From assembly GCA_910578965.1 (NCBI GenBank), contig CAJTSP010000077.1, positions 1 through 12,403 on the forward strand: a DNA stretch of 12,403 nt. The letters run 5' to 3'. Origin of the DNA: an uncultured Oscillospiraceae bacterium. GTDB taxonomy: Bacteria > Bacillota > Clostridia > Oscillospirales > Ruminococcaceae. Below the pieces are notes generated by a model, which saw only the letters and a program-made list of their open reading frames with translations, made no database searches and was not told the DNA's origin. Made by a program: the position numbers and the translations under genes. Shown one piece after another: positions 1 through 7,199 of the stretch (position 1 is the first letter of the stretch; every line of letters begins with the position of its first letter).

Positions 1-373
1 CCCCTGCCCCGGCCGGCCCCCCCGCCCAGGAAGACGCCCGGATACGCACATCCTCCACAAACCGGCTGGCAAACCGCACAAGCTCGGCCTCTTCAGAGAG
101 GTCGATCCCCTGCTCTAACGCCTGCAAAAGATATGCCCGGCACTGGGCATAGGCCGGCCAGCCAAACTGCCGCGCCGCCAAAAGCAGCAGCAGCAGGCCG
201 GCGCAGATAGCAAGCTGGATACGCAAAAGATCGTTTGGCGGCTGGCGCAGCGAGGGTTTTTCCCTTGGGGGGTCTAAGGCCTGCCGCAACAGCTCCGCAG
301 TTGTGGGCTGCAGGCCTGCCGCCTCCTGCTGCAATACCGGTCCCTCGCCCACGCCTGTTGTTGCTTTCCACAT
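1..373 (-). CDS. Single-span membrane protein, N-terminal part (possible anchored M23-type peptidase); 3' end beyond the window
   Basis: The frame opens with ATG at 373-371 (Met-Trp-Lys-Ala) just after an in-frame TAA and stays open to the left edge, giving 124 residues. Residues 1-48 are polar and Gln/Pro-rich and probably cytoplasmic. Residues about 52-67 form one hydrophobic helix with six consecutive leucines. Then comes an amphipathic, acidic segment (about 70-112) and the start of a Gly/Ala/Pro linker at the edge. This layout resembles clostridial membrane-anchored M23/LytM peptidases (SpoIIQ- or SpoIVFA-like), whose catalytic domain lies at the C-terminus, but no catalytic residue is in view. 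The peptidase call is therefore inference, helped by the neighbouring cell-wall amidase. The ribosome binding site is mediocre: GGAGG lies about 13 bases before the ATG. A longer open frame on the same strand (93-488) covers much of this gene but encodes Pro/Ala/Arg-rich sequence with no domain logic. Confidence 0.7.
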   Translation of the reverse strand, partial: MWKATTGVGEGPVLQQEAAGLQPTTAELLRQALDPPREKPSLRQPPNDLLRIQLAICAGLLLLLLAARQFGWPAYAQCRAYLLQALEQGIDLSEEAELVRFASRFVEDVRIRASSWAGGPAGAG

Positions 374-531
374 ATACCGCCCACGCCCTCCGCATTATTT
401 TATCGCCTGCCGGGGCATTGCATTTTAACAGCCTTGTCCCGGAATCTTTGCATTTGGTACAAGTATATGCGGCCGGCCTTGGGGGCATGAACGGCCAAAT
501 ACGTCCGGCTCCCTGTTATCCCGGTTATTCG

Positions 532-558
532 AAGCCCATGGCCAAGGATACCGGGCTT
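532..558 (-). terminator. Weak stem-loop directly after the amidase gene
   Basis: Arms AAGCCC (532-537) and GGGCTT (553-558) form a 6 bp stem starting at the base after the amidase stop codon, with a 15-base loop. No T-run follows on the minus strand. A competing pairing is CCCGGT (520-525) with ACCGGG (550-555). It may end amidase transcription or act as a processing structure. Support is modest. Confidence 0.3.
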
Positions 559-3396
559 TTACTGCATAGACAGGATCGTCGCCTCAATGGCATCGGCAAT
601 GGCGCGGGCCATCGCGTCCTGATAGCCGCCGTCGCAGAGCTTGGACAGTTCGCCGGTGTTGGTCAAAAAGCCGCATTCCACCAGGCAGGCCGGAAACTCC
701 ATATGGGTGGTTACCCGGTAGATGCCGTATTTTTCGCCCCGGTCCCGGGTGGCGAGGGCCGAGGAGACCCGGGCGGCAAGCTGGTCGGCCAAAAGCTCGG
801 AATATGGATTGAAAAAGTAAGCCTCGGTGCCGGTGACCGACGCGCCGGAGGAATTGTGGTGGATGCTTACAAACAGGTGCGGGCAGAACCCCTGCGACTG
901 GCTGACCCGGCTGCCCAGGCTGACATAGCCGGAGGTGTCGGTTACCTGCACCTCGGCCCCGCGGCCGCGCAATATCTCTGCCGTGCGGGCCGCAAGGTTT
1001 GCGTTCATGGTTTTTTCGGTGTACATCCCCTCGATGGAGGTGCCGCCGTCGTACCCGCCGTGGCCGGGGTCCAGATAGACCTTGAGCCCCGCGAGATTGC
1101 CGCCCGAAACAGCCGGGATCTGCCGGAAGCGGAACACCAGCGTGTCCCCCTCGTAGTAGGCGCGGTAGCCCAGGAAGGCCCCCGCCTTGCGCAGCGAGAG
1201 GGTAAGCACCGCGTCGTTGCCCTGCTGGCTGAGCGAAGCGCCGGCAAACAGGGTGTTGCCGGCCAGCTCCAGCCCGCCGGCCTCCAGCTGGGTATCCTTG
1301 AAGGCGATGGCCATCTGGGAAGCGCCAAAGCTCTGCACGCCGGTAACGCCACTGAAGCACATGGGCGAAAACTCCACCGTATAGGCGGTTTTGCGGGTGC
1401 GGTCCAGCCGGATGTACAAAAAGTCCCCGTCCGCCCAGGAGGACGCGCCGGTCAGCCGGCTCCACTCCCATTCCACCTCGCCAAGGCTTGTAACGTCCGC
1501 GGCCGAGACCCGCAGGCCGCTGCCCAGTAGGTAGTATTCGCCGGTGGCGCCGTCCGCCGTGTAGGTGAGTTTGTCGCTTACAAGGTAGTCCACCGTGCCG
1601 GCCGGCAGGGGGAAGCAGTTGCCCCAGGGGTCGTTGCTGAGCACCCCGCCCGGATAGGTGCGGGCCTGGGCGGCGGTCACCTCCACCATGCTGCCCTTCT
1701 GCCCTTCCACCTGCGGGGCCTGCCGGGGCGCCGCGGCCACCCGGATCGAGCCGCCCGCGGCGGTTTGGGCAACGCCCTGCCAGTTGGCGCTTACCTGCAC
1801 CGTGCCAACCTCCTGCTCGCTCTCGCCGGCGGCGGGGGCGGTGTATACGCCGGTGTACGGAACATAGCCGGAGGTGCCGTCCGCCCCGTCGTCGGTTTGC
1901 TGCTGCTCGGCAAGGGGCACCACTGCGCCCCCCACCGACGCCTGCACCGACGCGCCGGCGTAGGCCTTGACCGTGATGTGCACCTGGGTGCCGCCCTCGA
2001 CCGTGATGGCGCCGGCCGGCGCGACCTCCTGGATGATCACCACCTCCCGGGTGATGTTGTAGGTGATGGTTTTTTCCTTGTGGGTAAACGAGAAGGTGTT
2101 AAGCCCGGGCACAAGCTCATAATCGGCCGAAAACACGCCGTTTTCGGTGCGGGTCAGGGTTTGGCCGTTGAGCTGGAGAGAGAAATTGGGGTCGCTGGCG
2201 CCGTAAAAATGCACGGTGGGTTCCCGGGTGGTAAAGGTGCGCTGTTCCGGCGTGGAAACGGTGAGGTCGGTGAGGATGTCCTGCTCGTCTACCTGGTTGC
2301 CGTAATACTGCAAAAGCACCCCGGTGGAGCCGTCGCGGTTCTCGGCAAGGGCCTGGTAGGAGCCGTATACCACCCCGCCACAGCCCTCGGTGTCCCGGCT
2401 GGCGATCACCTGCCGCATCACCTGGTCCGGGGCCTTCCAGCCCGGTTCGTCGCCGCCCAGCCGGTCGTTTGCCAGCAGCGCGTAGACCCGGCAGCCGGCT
2501 TCGCTGCCCTGCTGCGCCCACCAGGAAAGCAGCCTGCTGAAATTGAGCTGCTCGTCGGTGGTGGAGCCGGGGCAGCGTACTACCAATAGCTGCGGCCTTG
2601 CTAAGATCAAAATCGCGGGCAGATCCATAAAGCCGTCGCTGCGCATCTGGTACTCCGCGCCGGTGTCGCTGCCGCCCGCAAAGTCGGCGGCGTTGGCCCA
2701 AACTGGCCCGGCCACAAGGCCAAACCGGGTCTCGGGGGCGGCCTGCGCCGCGGCCTGCCGTACATTGACCACCAGCGAGGTGGTGCACTCCCGCACCCAG
2801 TTTTCAAACCCCATCGAGGCCCCCTCGGCCCGGTAGGCGGCCATGCTTTTGGCGGTTTTTTGGTTGCAGTAGCCGTCCAGCAAAAGGGCGTCCGGCTTAT
2901 GGGCGGCCAAAAACTCCCGCGCAAGGGCGCAGGCCTGCTGTACGCCCCCGGCCGTAAGCAGGGTGCGCGGGCCGTACCCGCCCTGCCCGTCCGGCAAAAA
3001 GGCCACGTCCAGCATGGCATAGGCGCTGAGGCCCCGCTCGGCGGCCCCCGCCTCGATCCAGCCGGCAAGGTCGTACCCCGCCGCCCCGGGGAACTGCTGC
3101 GAGCCAAACAGCACCCCGGCCTCGCTGTTGATGGGGTAAAACACCGCGTTCATGCCGTAGGCCTTGACCTGATCGAGGGCGGCGTTCAGCCCGGCCTGGG
3201 CCGCCGCGGGGTCCTCCGGCAGCAAAAAATCCTGCCCCGGCCTGAGCCAGACCGCCTTGAGCTCCCGCATAGGCTCGCCGTTTGGCGGCTCCCCTTCGGC
3301 GGCGGGGCCGTCTTCGGCATAAACGGGGGCGTAAACGGGGAAAATCAGCAGGGCCGCGCAGAGCAGCCCCGCGGCCAAGCGCCAAAACGTTTTCAT
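559..3396 (-). CDS. Secreted N-acetylmuramoyl-L-alanine amidase with N-terminal GHL10-like glycoside hydrolase-type domain
   Basis: A 945-residue exported cell-wall protein. The ATG at 3396 is preceded by GGGAGG at 8 bases and begins a clear signal peptide: Lys2 and Arg6, a hydrophobic core at 8-20, and probable cleavage after VYA (residue 27). Residues about 45-360 look like a GHL10/DUF187 barrel (LKAVWLRPG at the start, then YGMNAVFYPINSEAG, and LLLDGY at 171-176). Residues about 385-560 look like beta-rich, Ig-like modules. Residues about 560-760 are beta-rich and possibly AMIN-like. Residues 769-945 are an Amidase_3 domain with DPGHGG (His779), Glu794 in TEKTMN, His846 in SIHHN and the catalytic Glu907 in VECGF. 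These are the zinc ligands and general base known for the family, so the amidase should be active and cut the amide between MurNAc and L-Ala. The glycosidase activity is unproven. The gene follows ppk1 after a terminator, so it probably has its own promoter, which I could not place. Confidence 0.9.
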   Translation of the reverse strand: MKTFWRLAAGLLCAALLIFPVYAPVYAEDGPAAEGEPPNGEPMRELKAVWLRPGQDFLLPEDPAAAQAGLNAALDQVKAYGMNAVFYPINSEAGVLFGSQQFPGAAGYDLAGWIEAGAAERGLSAYAMLDVAFLPDGQGGYGPRTLLTAGGVQQACALAREFLAAHKPDALLLDGYCNQKTAKSMAAYRAEGASMGFENWVRECTTSLVVNVRQAAAQAAPETRFGLVAGPVWANAADFAGGSDTGAEYQMRSDGFMDLPAILILARPQLLVVRCPGSTTDEQLNFSRLLSWWAQQGSEAGCRVYALLANDRLGGDEPGWKAPDQVMRQVIASRDTEGCGGVVYGSYQALAENRDGSTGVLLQYYGNQVDEQDILTDLTVSTPEQRTFTTREPTVHFYGASDPNFSLQLNGQTLTRTENGVFSADYELVPGLNTFSFTHKEKTITYNITREVVIIQEVAPAGAITVEGGTQVHITVKAYAGASVQASVGGAVVPLAEQQQTDDGADGTSGYVPYTGVYTAPAAGESEQEVGTVQVSANWQGVAQTAAGGSIRVAAAPRQAPQVEGQKGSMVEVTAAQARTYPGGVLSNDPWGNCFPLPAGTVDYLVSDKLTYTADGATGEYYLLGSGLRVSAADVTSLGEVEWEWSRLTGASSWADGDFLYIRLDRTRKTAYTVEFSPMCFSGVTGVQSFGASQMAIAFKDTQLEAGGLELAGNTLFAGASLSQQGNDAVLTLSLRKAGAFLGYRAYYEGDTLVFRFRQIPAVSGGNLAGLKVYLDPGHGGYDGGTSIEGMYTEKTMNANLAARTAEILRGRGAEVQVTDTSGYVSLGSRVSQSQGFCPHLFVSIHHNSSGASVTGTEAYFFNPYSELLADQLAARVSSALATRDRGEKYGIYRVTTHMEFPACLVECGFLTNTGELSKLCDGGYQDAMARAIADAIEATILSMQ

Positions 3397-3404
3397 GCCC
3401 CGCA

Positions 3405-3410
3405 CCTCCC
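3405..3410 (-). promoter_or_regulatory. Ribosome binding site fixing the amidase start
   Basis: Minus-strand GGGAGG, 8 bases before the ATG at 3396. The frame is open further upstream, to a TTG at 3528, but that extension would run through the ppk1 terminator hairpin. This site, together with the signal peptide that follows, decides for 3396. Confidence 0.85.
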
Positions 3411-3478
3411 TCTTTCTTTCGTTCCCGTGATAAAATCCCCAGCGCCCCGGCCGCCGGCGATCCGGCCATGCCCAAAGC

Positions 3479-3511
3479 AAACCGCGCCAATGTTTTGTGT
3501 TGGCGCGGTTT
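3479..3511 (-). terminator. Intrinsic terminator downstream of ppk1
   Basis: A perfect 12 bp inverted repeat with arms AAACCGCGCCAA (3479-3490) and TTGGCGCGGTTT (3500-3511) and a 9-base loop. It lies about 38 bases after the ppk1 stop codon. On the minus strand it is followed by a T-rich but interrupted tract (TTTGCTTT). A one-base bulge lets the pairing extend to GCAAA/TTTTGC. Because all genes run leftward, its likely job is to separate ppk1 from the amidase gene. Confidence 0.75.
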
Positions 3512-3548
3512 TGCCTGCATCTGCGCAAAGCGCCCGCCGCCCGGTTTT

Positions 3549-5717
3549 TTAGCGCCGGCGGCCGATCAGCTTTGCCAAAAGGCCCTTTTTGGGGGCCGGC
3601 TTGGGCCTTGCGGCGGGCTTTGGCTTTTTGGCCGGGGCCTTGGCCGCCGGCAGAGAAAAGCCGTCCTTAAAGTATTCGTACAGGGCCATCTGGCTGTCCA
3701 CCAGCGGCTCGCCCTCGGCCGGCTTTACCTTTACATAGCTGCCGTCCGGCCGCATCTGGCGGGCGTTGACATTATCCCGCAGCTCCAGGTCCAAAAGGCC
3801 CATCAGCTTTTGGATGAGGGCGGCGTCCCGGATGCGCACCCCAACCTCGACCCTGCGCTCGGTGTTTCGGGTCAAAAAGTCGCCCGAGGCGATATAGACC
3901 CGCAGCCGGCCCTCGGCGCCAAAGGCATAGATGCGGGAATGCTCCAGATACCGCCCCACGATGCTGCGGATGCGGATATTTTCGGTGGCGTTTGGCACCC
4001 CGGCGCGCATACAGCAGATGCCGCGCACGATCATGTCCACTTGTACCCCGGCGCAGGAGGCGTCCGAGAGGGCAAGCATAAGGTCCTTGTCGCTTACCGA
4101 GTTGTTTTTAAGGATGATCCGGCTGGGGCGGCCCAGCTTTGCCTCCTCAACCTCGGCCGCGATCTCCTTGAGCAGCACGCTTTTAAAGCAGAGCGGGGCC
4201 ACCAGCAGCTCGCTGGCGGTGGGGGTAAGCCGTTCCACCGCCAGATTGTTGAAGACGGCGGCCGCCTCCTCCCCCACCGCCTGGCTTGAGGTGACAAGGG
4301 AAAGGTCGGTATACAGCTCGCTGGTTTTCTCGTTGTAGTTGCCGGTGCCGATCTGGGTGATATAGCTGAACCGCCCATTCTGCTTGCGGGTGATGAGGGT
4401 GAGCTTGGAGTGCACCTTGTAGTCGTCAAAGCCGTAGATCACGGTACAGCCGGCCTGCTCTAACTGCTTGGACCAGTCGATGTTGTTCTGCTCGTCAAAC
4501 CGGGCGCGCAGCTCAACGACCGTGACCACCTCCTTGCCGTTTTCGGCCGCGGCCACCAGCGCCTGCACGATCTGCGAGTCGGCCGCCATGCGGTAGAGGG
4601 TCATCTTGATCGAGACCACGTCCGGGTCAAAGGCCGCCTTCATCAGCATCTTGATAAAGGGCCGGATGCTCTGGTAAGGGTAGGCGATCAGCACGTCGCG
4701 TTTGGCCACCTGGGCGGTGAGGTCAAAGCCGGCCGGGGCCTGCATCGGCCTTGCGGCCGGGTAGAACTGGTCGGCCAGCCCGTCGGACGAGAGCCGGCCG
4801 GACAGCCGGAACAGACAGGACAAATCCAGCGGGCTTTTTTGGATAAAGCACTGCTGCGCGGGCAGCAGCAGCTTGCCGCAGAGGAACTTGACGATCTCCT
4901 GCGGGGGCTCCTGCCAGAACTGCAGGCGCACCGCCGCCAGCTTGCGCCGCTTTTTCAGCAGCTCGCTCATCACCTCGCGGTAGTCGATGTCGTGGTCGAA
5001 CATGCCCTCATCCACCGTGATGTCGGCGTTGCGGGTCACCCGGAAGAGGCATTTTTTCTGGAGGGTATTTTTTTCAAATACCAGGTTTGCAAAGTGGGCC
5101 ACCAGCTCCTCCACCAGGCCGTACTGTGTAATGCCGTTTTCCTTTACAAAAAGCATCCGTTCAAACTGGCTGCTGATGGGGATAATGCCGTAGTACACCT
5201 CGGCAGCGCCCTTGTCCTTTAAGGTTGCGCAGAGATAAATCTGCTGGTTGCGCAAAAACGGGAAGGGATGCCGATGGTCGATGATCTGGGGCGAGAGCAC
5301 CGGAAACAGCTCGGTCTGGAAATATTTCTTCCAAAAATGCTCCTGCTCCTTGGTGAGCTTTTCAAAGTTGATCTTTTGGTAGCCCAGCTTTTCCAGCGCA
5401 TCCAGCAGCTTTGCATAGCTTTTGTCGCACTGCTCCTGCAATTGCGCCGCCTTGGGCATAATCGCCCCAAGCTGCTGGGCGGCGGTCATGTGGGTTTTGT
5501 TTTCGGGCTTTTCGTCCTTGAGGAGGGTCTGGTCGTACAGCGAGCCCACCCGCACCATAAAAAATTCGTCCAGGTTGCTGGCGTAGATGGCGGCAAACTT
5601 GAGCCGTTCGCCCAAGGGCACGCTTTTTTCCTTGGCAAGGGCAAGCACCCGCTTGTCAAAGTCCAGCCAGCTAAGCTCCCGGTTAATAAAGATTGTTTCC
5701 GCCGCTGCGGTTTCCAT
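3549..5717 (-). CDS. ppk1: Polyphosphate kinase PPK1
   Basis: A 722-residue cytosolic or membrane-associated enzyme that reversibly transfers the gamma-phosphate of ATP onto inorganic polyphosphate. The length fits the PPK1 family (about 690-720). The N-domain opens with NRELSWLDFDKRVL (12-25) and NLDEFFMVRVG (48-58). The catalytic C-domains carry VVELRARFDEQNNI (400-413), the autophosphorylated histidine in KVHSKL (His436), GTGNYN (457-462) and the second conserved histidine in EHSRIY (His593). These correspond closely to His435 and His592 of the E. coli enzyme. Residues about 690-722 form an unusual Lys/Pro/Ala/Arg-rich tail beyond the family core. The ATG at 5717 has GGAGG 8 bases upstream. 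A 151-base gap separates it from the preceding comEA-like gene; the following gene is a cell-wall amidase behind a strong terminator, so ppk1 probably forms its own unit. Confidence 0.97.
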   Translation of the reverse strand: METAAAETIFINRELSWLDFDKRVLALAKEKSVPLGERLKFAAIYASNLDEFFMVRVGSLYDQTLLKDEKPENKTHMTAAQQLGAIMPKAAQLQEQCDKSYAKLLDALEKLGYQKINFEKLTKEQEHFWKKYFQTELFPVLSPQIIDHRHPFPFLRNQQIYLCATLKDKGAAEVYYGIIPISSQFERMLFVKENGITQYGLVEELVAHFANLVFEKNTLQKKCLFRVTRNADITVDEGMFDHDIDYREVMSELLKKRRKLAAVRLQFWQEPPQEIVKFLCGKLLLPAQQCFIQKSPLDLSCLFRLSGRLSSDGLADQFYPAARPMQAPAGFDLTAQVAKRDVLIAYPYQSIRPFIKMLMKAAFDPDVVSIKMTLYRMAADSQIVQALVAAAENGKEVVTVVELRARFDEQNNIDWSKQLEQAGCTVIYGFDDYKVHSKLTLITRKQNGRFSYITQIGTGNYNEKTSELYTDLSLVTSSQAVGEEAAAVFNNLAVERLTPTASELLVAPLCFKSVLLKEIAAEVEEAKLGRPSRIILKNNSVSDKDLMLALSDASCAGVQVDMIVRGICCMRAGVPNATENIRIRSIVGRYLEHSRIYAFGAEGRLRVYIASGDFLTRNTERRVEVGVRIRDAALIQKLMGLLDLELRDNVNARQMRPDGSYVKVKPAEGEPLVDSQMALYEYFKDGFSLPAAKAPAKKPKPAARPKPAPKKGLLAKLIGRRR

Positions 5718-5725
5718 TGGTTTTT

Positions 5726-5730
5726 CCTCC
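5726..5730 (-). promoter_or_regulatory. ppk1 ribosome binding site
   Basis: Minus-strand GGAGG followed by AAAAACCA and the ATG at 5717 (8-base spacing). It fixes the ppk1 start. Confidence 0.85.
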
Positions 5731-5778
5731 TAAACGTTTCTTGTGGTACAACGTATGCCGTCGGGTAAGCGCCCAACC

Positions 5779-5791
5779 ACCCTATTAGGGT
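5779..5791. repeat. 13-base palindrome upstream of ppk1
   Basis: ACCCTATTAGGGT consists of 6 bp perfect arms around a single central base. It is AT-rich at its centre within GC-rich surroundings, 61 bases before the ppk1 start codon. The size and symmetry suit a dimeric repressor operator in the ppk1 control region, but no convincing -35/-10 pair could be assigned around it, so the role is inference. Confidence 0.4.
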
Positions 5792-5849
5792 ATAAAAGGC
5801 CTCTGCGGGCTGCGGCCGTACCGGCGGTTAAAGGGCATGCCATCTCTTG

Positions 5850-5871
5850 CAAAGGGAGTACAAAGGGACTA
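5850..5871. repeat. 11-base tandem duplication at the end of the comEA-like gene
   Basis: CAAAGGGAGTA (5850-5860) is followed directly by CAAAGGGACTA (5861-5871), matching at 10 of 11 positions. The second copy contains the stop codon of the comEA-like gene (5869-5871). It is probably a slippage duplication; no function can be read from it. Confidence 0.5.
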
Positions 5872-6207
5872 CGAAACATAGGCAAGGCTGCCCCACCCCT
5901 GAATGGTCTTTTCGGAAATGCCGCTTACCGCACAGGCCTCCTCTAAACAGGCAAACCTTTCATGCTCCTGCCGGTAAGCAAGGATAGCCTTAGCGCGCAC
6001 CTCTCCAATGCCGGGGAGGGTACAAAGCTGCTCGATGGTAGCGGTATTAAGGTCTACCCGGCGCAGTTCCTCAAGGTTTGCTGGTTCTCCGCAGGGCAGG
6101 GGCCGGCCGGCCTGATAAAACGGTGCAAAAAAGAGCGGGGACCCGCCGCACACTAAAAGCAAGACGGCAAGGGCCGGCAGCCAAAAATGCTTTTTGTCCT
6201 GCGGCAT
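5869..6207 (-). CDS. Short membrane-anchored helix-hairpin-helix protein, ComEA-like
   Basis: A 112-residue protein. Residues about 8-30 form one membrane helix with a short positive N-terminus (DKK), a short extracytoplasmic linker follows, then a ComEA-type helix-hairpin-helix domain at about 51-110. That domain opens with VDLNTATIEQL and contains LPGIGEVRAKAILAYR (64-79) and a second hairpin near SGISEKTI (95-102). ComEA proteins bind double-stranded DNA outside the membrane during competence, and a DNA-binding role is plausible here. However, no comEC or other competence gene is in view, and the linker is shorter than in Bacillus ComEA. The ATG at 6207 was chosen because AAGGGAGG lies 5 bases upstream and it puts the membrane helix at the N-terminus. 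An ATG at 6288 overlaps the rluD stop (ATGA) and would add 27 polar residues before the helix. The ORF probably rides on the lspA-rluD transcript. Confidence 0.8.
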   Translation of the reverse strand: MPQDKKHFWLPALAVLLLVCGGSPLFFAPFYQAGRPLPCGEPANLEELRRVDLNTATIEQLCTLPGIGEVRAKAILAYRQEHERFACLEEACAVSGISEKTIQGWGSLAYVS

Positions 6208-6212
6208 AAGGG

Positions 6213-6220
6213 CCTCCCTT
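6213..6220 (-). promoter_or_regulatory. Ribosome binding site fixing the comEA-like start
   Basis: Minus-strand AAGGGAGG, 5 bases before the ATG at 6207. It is much stronger than anything before the competing ATG at 6288. Confidence 0.7.
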
Positions 6221-6284
6221 TTTTGGCAATGGCTTTTCAAAAACAAGGCCGGAAATTCTTGCCGGCACATCCTATTCGCCCGGC

Positions 6285-7199
6285 TCATTCCGGCGGGCCG
6301 AGCGCGGCCAAAAAACGTATAAAATACTCCGGTAGCGGCGATTCAAATTCCATATACTGCCCGGTAGAGGGATGAACAAACCCCAAAACCCTGGCATGGA
6401 GGCATTGCCCCTCGAGGCTTTTGATGACCTTTTTGGGCCCATAAACCGCATCGCCCGCCACCGGATGTCCGATGCTGGCCAGATGCACCCGGATCTGATG
6501 GGTGCGCCCTGTTTTAAGCTGGCAGGCAAGGTAGGTAAAATCGCGGTAAGCCGCCAGCACCTCATAGGCGGTGTAGGCGTATCTGCCGGCGGCGTCGATG
6601 GCCATCCGCTTGCGGTCAGCCCGGTGCCGGCCGATGGGGGCCTCCACCGCGCCGCCCTGCCGCAGCCGCCCGTACACCACCGTGTGGTAAACCCTGCGGA
6701 TGCTGTGCACCGCCAGTTGGGCGCTGAGGGCGGTGTGGGCGGCGTCGTTTTTGGCCACCACCAACAGGCCGCTGGTGTCCTTATCGATGCGGTGCACAAT
6801 GCCGGGCCGCAATTCGCCCCCTATGCCGGAAAGGCTGGCCCCGCAGTGCCAGAGCAGCGCATTGACCAGGGTACCGTCCGGGCTGCCGGGCGCAGGATGA
6901 ACCACCATGCCTTTGGGCTTATTTACCACCAAAAGGTCTGCATCCTCATACACAATCTCAAGCGGAATATTCTGCGCCACAGCCGCTGTTTCACGGGCGG
7001 GCGGAATTGTCAGCAGTATGGTATCGCCTGCTTTCAGCCGCAGGCTTTTGCCGGCGGCCAGCCCGTTGCACAAAACCCTATTTTCCCCGGCCAAAGCGCC
7101 CAGAGCCGAGCGGGAAAGCCCAATATCCTGTCCGGCGAGGAATTGGTCCAGACGCAGGCCAGTGGCCTCAGCCGGGACGGTAAACTCAAGCCGTTTCAT
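6285..7199 (-). CDS. rluD: RluD-family pseudouridine synthase (RluA superfamily)
   Basis: A 304-residue enzyme that converts uridine to pseudouridine, most likely in 23S rRNA. An N-terminal S4 RNA-binding domain (about 12-65; GLRLDQFLAG) is followed by the catalytic domain. That domain has the superfamily motif GIVHRIDKDTSGLLVVAK (133-150) with catalytic Asp139, the same number as in E. coli RluD. The C-terminal half carries KTGRTHQIRVHLA, typical of the RluA/RluD group. The length fits the family. The ATG at 7199 lies inside lspA (14-base overlap) and has no good ribosome binding site, which suggests translational coupling to lspA. The lspA-rluD pair is the same as lspA-ylyB in Bacillus. The exact target uridines cannot be read from sequence; the rluD symbol is by family membership. 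Confidence 0.93.
   Translation of the reverse strand: MKRLEFTVPAEATGLRLDQFLAGQDIGLSRSALGALAGENRVLCNGLAAGKSLRLKAGDTILLTIPPARETAAVAQNIPLEIVYEDADLLVVNKPKGMVVHPAPGSPDGTLVNALLWHCGASLSGIGGELRPGIVHRIDKDTSGLLVVAKNDAAHTALSAQLAVHSIRRVYHTVVYGRLRQGGAVEAPIGRHRADRKRMAIDAAGRYAYTAYEVLAAYRDFTYLACQLKTGRTHQIRVHLASIGHPVAGDAVYGPKKVIKSLEGQCLHARVLGFVHPSTGQYMEFESPLPEYFIRFLAALGPPE

Noticed and set aside
93..488. 131-codon minus-strand open frame at the left end
   Set aside because: Its translation is Pro/Ala/Arg-rich. The neighbouring frame from ATG 373 gives a coherent membrane protein open to the edge, which explains the region better.
235..1530. Long plus-strand open frame opposite the amidase gene
   Set aside because: It is antisense to well-supported Amidase_3 coding sequence, rich in Gly/Ala/Arg without domain motifs, and typical of GC-rich shadow frames.
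2117..2788. 223-codon minus-strand frame inside the amidase gene
   Set aside because: It is an out-of-frame shadow, with Arg/Gly/Pro-rich translation and no motif. The amidase frame is continuous across the region, so there is no frameshift to explain.
3397..3528. N-terminal extension of the amidase to TTG 3528
   Set aside because: It would translate through the ppk1 terminator hairpin and bury a clear signal peptide. The ATG at 3396 has a strong ribosome binding site.
6208..6288. Upstream start for the comEA-like gene at ATG 6288
   Set aside because: The ATGA overlap with rluD is tempting, but the added residues are not signal-like and the ribosome binding site favours 6207. Kept only as an alternative.
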